Positions 62,014 to 64,000 of a stretch of DNA of 64,000 bases are shown here, piece by piece; positions within the stretch are counted from its first letter, which is position 1, and each line of letters begins with the position of its first letter. Source of the DNA: Alistipes sp. (GTDB lineage Bacteria; Bacteroidota; Bacteroidia; Bacteroidales; Rikenellaceae); the NCBI GenBank assembly GCA_017381935.1, contig JAFOBG010000063.1, positions 40,710 through 104,709 of the forward strand. Reading direction: 5' to 3'. The position numbers and the translations under genes were made by a program. The notes below the pieces were generated by a model that was not told the DNA's origin, made no database searches, and saw only the letters and a list, made by a program, of their open reading frames with translations.

Positions 62014-63306
62014 ATGATTGAGAGATATAGTCGTGAGGTCATGCGTAATGTGTGGACCGAGCAGAATAAGTTTGAGGCCTACCTAAAGGTTGAGATTCTT
62101 GCATCAGAGGCTTGGAGTACGCTTGGCGTAGTGCCAAAGGAGGATGTTGCAAAGTTGTGGGAGAAAGCCTCTTTCTCTATTGACCGCATCAAGGAGATTG
62201 AGGAGCAGACCCGTCATGATGTTGTAGCCTTTACCCGTGCCGTTTCTGAGACTTTGGGAGAGGAACGTAAGTGGGTACACTACGGCCTTACCTCTACAGA
62301 CGTTGTTGATACAGCAAACGGATACCTCCTCAAGCAGGCAAATGCAATTCTTGAGCAGGATTTGATTGACTTCCTTGAGGTACTTAAGCGTCGTGCTTAC
62401 GAGTTTAAGAGCACCCCTTGCATTGGCCGTACACACGGTATTCACGCAGATATCACCTGCTTTGGCCTTAAGTGGGCGCTGTGGTATGAGGAGATGAGCC
62501 GTAACCTTGAACGTTTCCGTACTGCTGCACGTGGCGTAGAGGTTGGTAAGATGAGCGGTGCTGTGGGCAACTTTGCAAATATTCCACCTGTAATTCAGGA
62601 TTATGTATGCGAGAAACTCGGTATTGATAGTGCAGATATCTCTACACAGGTTATCCAGCGTGATCGCCACGCATATTATATTGCAACTCTTGCAGTTATC
62701 GCATCGACTCTTGAGCAGATGGCAATGGAGGTTCGTAACCTTCAACGTACCGAGGTACATGAGGTTGAGGAGTCGTTTGGTAAGGGTCAGAAGGGCTCAA
62801 GCGCAATGCCTCATAAACGTAACCCAATCAGTAGCGAGAATATCTGCGGTTGTGCTCGTGTGATGCGTGGATATATGGCAACCGCTTGCGAGAATGTAGC
62901 TCTTTGGCATGAGAGAGATATTTCACACTCTGCTACCGAGCGTATTATTCTGCCAGATGCAACAGAGCTTCTTGACTATATGCTATGTCGCTTTAAGGGT
63001 ATCCTTGATAACCTCGTAGTCTTTGAGGATGTTATGATGGAGAACATCTACCGCACTCGCAAGGTTATCTTCGCACAGCGCGTTATGAACGCCCTGATTG
63101 ATAAGGGCCTATCTCGTGAGGAGGCTTACGATACCGTACAACCTGTGGCTATGCGTGCTATGGCTGAGCGTGCTGACTATCAGGAGTTGCTTGCTGAGAA
63201 TGAGAAGGTATCTTCACTCCTTACCCGTGAGGAGCTTGATAGTTGCTTCACGCTGGAGTACTACTTAAAGAATGTAGATTTTATCTTCGGAAAGGTATTT
63301 AGATAA
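62014..63306 (+). CDS. purB: Adenylosuccinate lyase
   Basis: 430 aa, fumarase/aspartase superfamily. Cleaves SAICAR and adenylosuccinate. [18 protein letters not shown] and [19 protein letters not shown] contain the substrate-binding Thr-Ser and catalytic His; [20 protein letters not shown] is the superfamily signature with the catalytic Ser; [19 protein letters not shown] follows. Last gene of the operon, with a perfect terminator stem after it. Confidence 0.97.
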   Translation: MIERYSREVMRNVWTEQNKFEAYLKVEILASEAWSTLGVVPKEDVAKLWEKASFSIDRIKEIEEQTRHDVVAFTRAVSETLGEERKWVHYGLTSTDVVDTANGYLLKQANAILEQDLIDFLEVLKRRAYEFKSTPCIGRTHGIHADITCFGLKWALWYEEMSRNLERFRTAARGVEVGKMSGAVGNFANIPPVIQDYVCEKLGIDSADISTQVIQRDRHAYYIATLAVIASTLEQMAMEVRNLQRTEVHEVEESFGKGQKGSSAMPHKRNPISSENICGCARVMRGYMATACENVALWHERDISHSATERIILPDATELLDYMLCRFKGILDNLVVFEDVMMENIYRTRKVIFAQRVMNALIDKGLSREEAYDTVQPVAMRAMAERADYQELLAENEKVSSLLTREELDSCFTLEYYLKNVDFIFGKVFR

Positions 63307-63320
63307 ACCGAAGTGATATA

Positions 63321-63358
63321 AGACAGACCAGCCCGCAATTTAGCGGGCTGGTCTGTCT
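63321..63358 (+). terminator. Terminator of the purE-purB operon
   Basis: A perfect 16-bp stem AGACAGACCAGCCCGC / GCGGGCTGGTCTGTCT with a 6-base loop, 15 bases after the purB stop. The downstream T tract is weak. Confidence 0.8.
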
Positions 63359-63394
63359 TGTATATGTGATGTTGCATTAATAAAATATATTTGC

Positions 63395-63402
63395 TAACTT
63401 TG
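63395..63402 (+). promoter_or_regulatory. -7 box of the last gene
   Basis: TAACTTTG matches TAnnTTTG, 23 bases before the ATG at 63426. Confidence 0.5.
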
Positions 63403-63425
63403 TAAAACATCAAAAATAAAACATT

Positions 63426-63977
63426 ATGAAACGAATAATATTACTTGCATTTTGCTTGTTCAGTACAATCCCTTGTTTTTCACAAACAAAACAAGATATA
63501 ATTCTTCTTGGAACATCAACGCTTATTCCGGGAGATTTTGTTGGGATATTTGACGGATTTGGTCGTATGGATGTATTAAAGAAAAGTTATCACAAAGATA
63601 GTCCTTTTATTTTCTGGATCGGAGATTATAACGCAGGATATGATTTTATATTGCGTCACTATAATTATTACAATAAGAACCGCCCAGACTTGCTTGTCTC
63701 TGATGTTAAAATATCAGATTTAACAGCGGACACATATCCGAATGTTCAGATAATCAATATTGACGAATATTTTGTCAATAAAACGAAAGAGGATATATGG
63801 CGATGGATGTTATATCACCATAAAAACAGAACAAAAGTATGGATTGCTGATTACAGTTCAGCATATAAATCCATAGAAAGTTTGTCTGAACCAGATATGA
63901 TTAAGGTTGTGCAGGTAGAAGTATATATATGGACTATCCCAGAGGATTTTAGAAATGAGATTTATCCCACAGTGTAG
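63426..63977 (+). CDS. Secreted protein of unknown function
   Basis: 183 aa. Signal peptide (IILLAFCLFSTIPCFSQ), then a soluble domain rich in aromatic residues (SPFIFWIGDYNAGYDFILRH, YYNKNRPDLLVSDVKISDL). No known motif or repeat recognised; one hydrophobic strand near the end (VVQVEVYIWTI). It has its own promoter and no close neighbours; the window ends 23 bases after its stop. Confidence 0.6.
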   Translation: MKRIILLAFCLFSTIPCFSQTKQDIILLGTSTLIPGDFVGIFDGFGRMDVLKKSYHKDSPFIFWIGDYNAGYDFILRHYNYYNKNRPDLLVSDVKISDLTADTYPNVQIINIDEYFVNKTKEDIWRWMLYHHKNRTKVWIADYSSAYKSIESLSEPDMIKVVQVEVYIWTIPEDFRNEIYPTV

Positions 63978-64000
63978 GGTTATATAGTTAAGACAGAATA

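Overview
The window looks like chromosomal DNA from a Bacteroidales bacterium, possibly Alistipes/Rikenellaceae-like (an inference). The evidence is: repeated TAnnTTTG promoter -7 boxes; few Shine-Dalgarno sequences; an ECF sigma/anti-sigma pair next to a DUF4252 gene; FimB/Mfa-type fimbrial lipoproteins; GSCFA, DUF2851 and DUF3575 proteins; a PafA-like protein; M49 peptidase; and the Na+-pumping methylmalonyl-CoA decarboxylase typical of propionate-forming gut Bacteroidales. I saw no rRNA, tRNA, CRISPR array, insertion sequence or prophage.

Layout. 0.1-2.4 kb: ECF sigma factor, membrane anti-sigma candidate, beta-barrel protein and DUF4252 protein. 2.5-5.2 kb (minus): cyclophilin, sirtuin, MeaB GTPase and a secreted thioredoxin-fold-like protein. 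5.4-9.4 kb (plus): methylmalonyl-CoA epimerase and the four decarboxylase subunits. 9.8-12.2 kb: GH77 amylomaltase. 12.3-18.0 kb (minus): acyl-CoA ligase, then an M23 peptidase/PPOX/IspD/PH-like/LytTR operon. 18.2-20.5 kb (plus): LpxK, purine nucleoside phosphorylase, SSB. 20.7-27.9 kb (minus): five-gene fimbrial/adhesin operon. 28.5-40.4 kb (minus): aminotransferase, CapD-like dehydratase, dCMP deaminase, SecA, a degenerate PafA-like phosphatase with SufE, MIP18-type and DUF2851 genes, GSCFA and RpiB. 40.4-47.5 kb: DUF454 protein, lipoprotein, a 6S-like RNA candidate, DPP III, two zinc-ribbon membrane paralogues, nitrilase, nucleotidyltransferase. 47.7-63.3 kb: divergent purine block, guaBA to the left and purE-L-F-M-N-H-D-folD-purB to the right. 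63.4-64 kb: small secreted protein.

The purine block is the most interesting region. It makes most of IMP, AMP and GMP (purC is not in the window; purK was not seen), and FolD supplies formyl-folate for PurN and PurH. Two of its three glutamine amidotransferases appear to have lost their glutaminase: PurF lacks the N-terminal Cys nucleophile and the glutamine-binding Arg, and GuaA keeps only about half of its GATase domain, without the Cys. PurL is intact. The divergent guaB and purE promoters each make a leader of about 210-225 nt holding a short ORF, shared sequence blocks and a terminator-like hairpin, so they look like a matched pair of attenuator or RNA-sensor leaders.

Other notable points are an in-frame run of nine G in the large surface adhesin gene (possible phase variation), a PafA-family protein missing nearly all catalytic residues, a rod-like 6S-type RNA candidate, and two families of palindromic intergenic elements.
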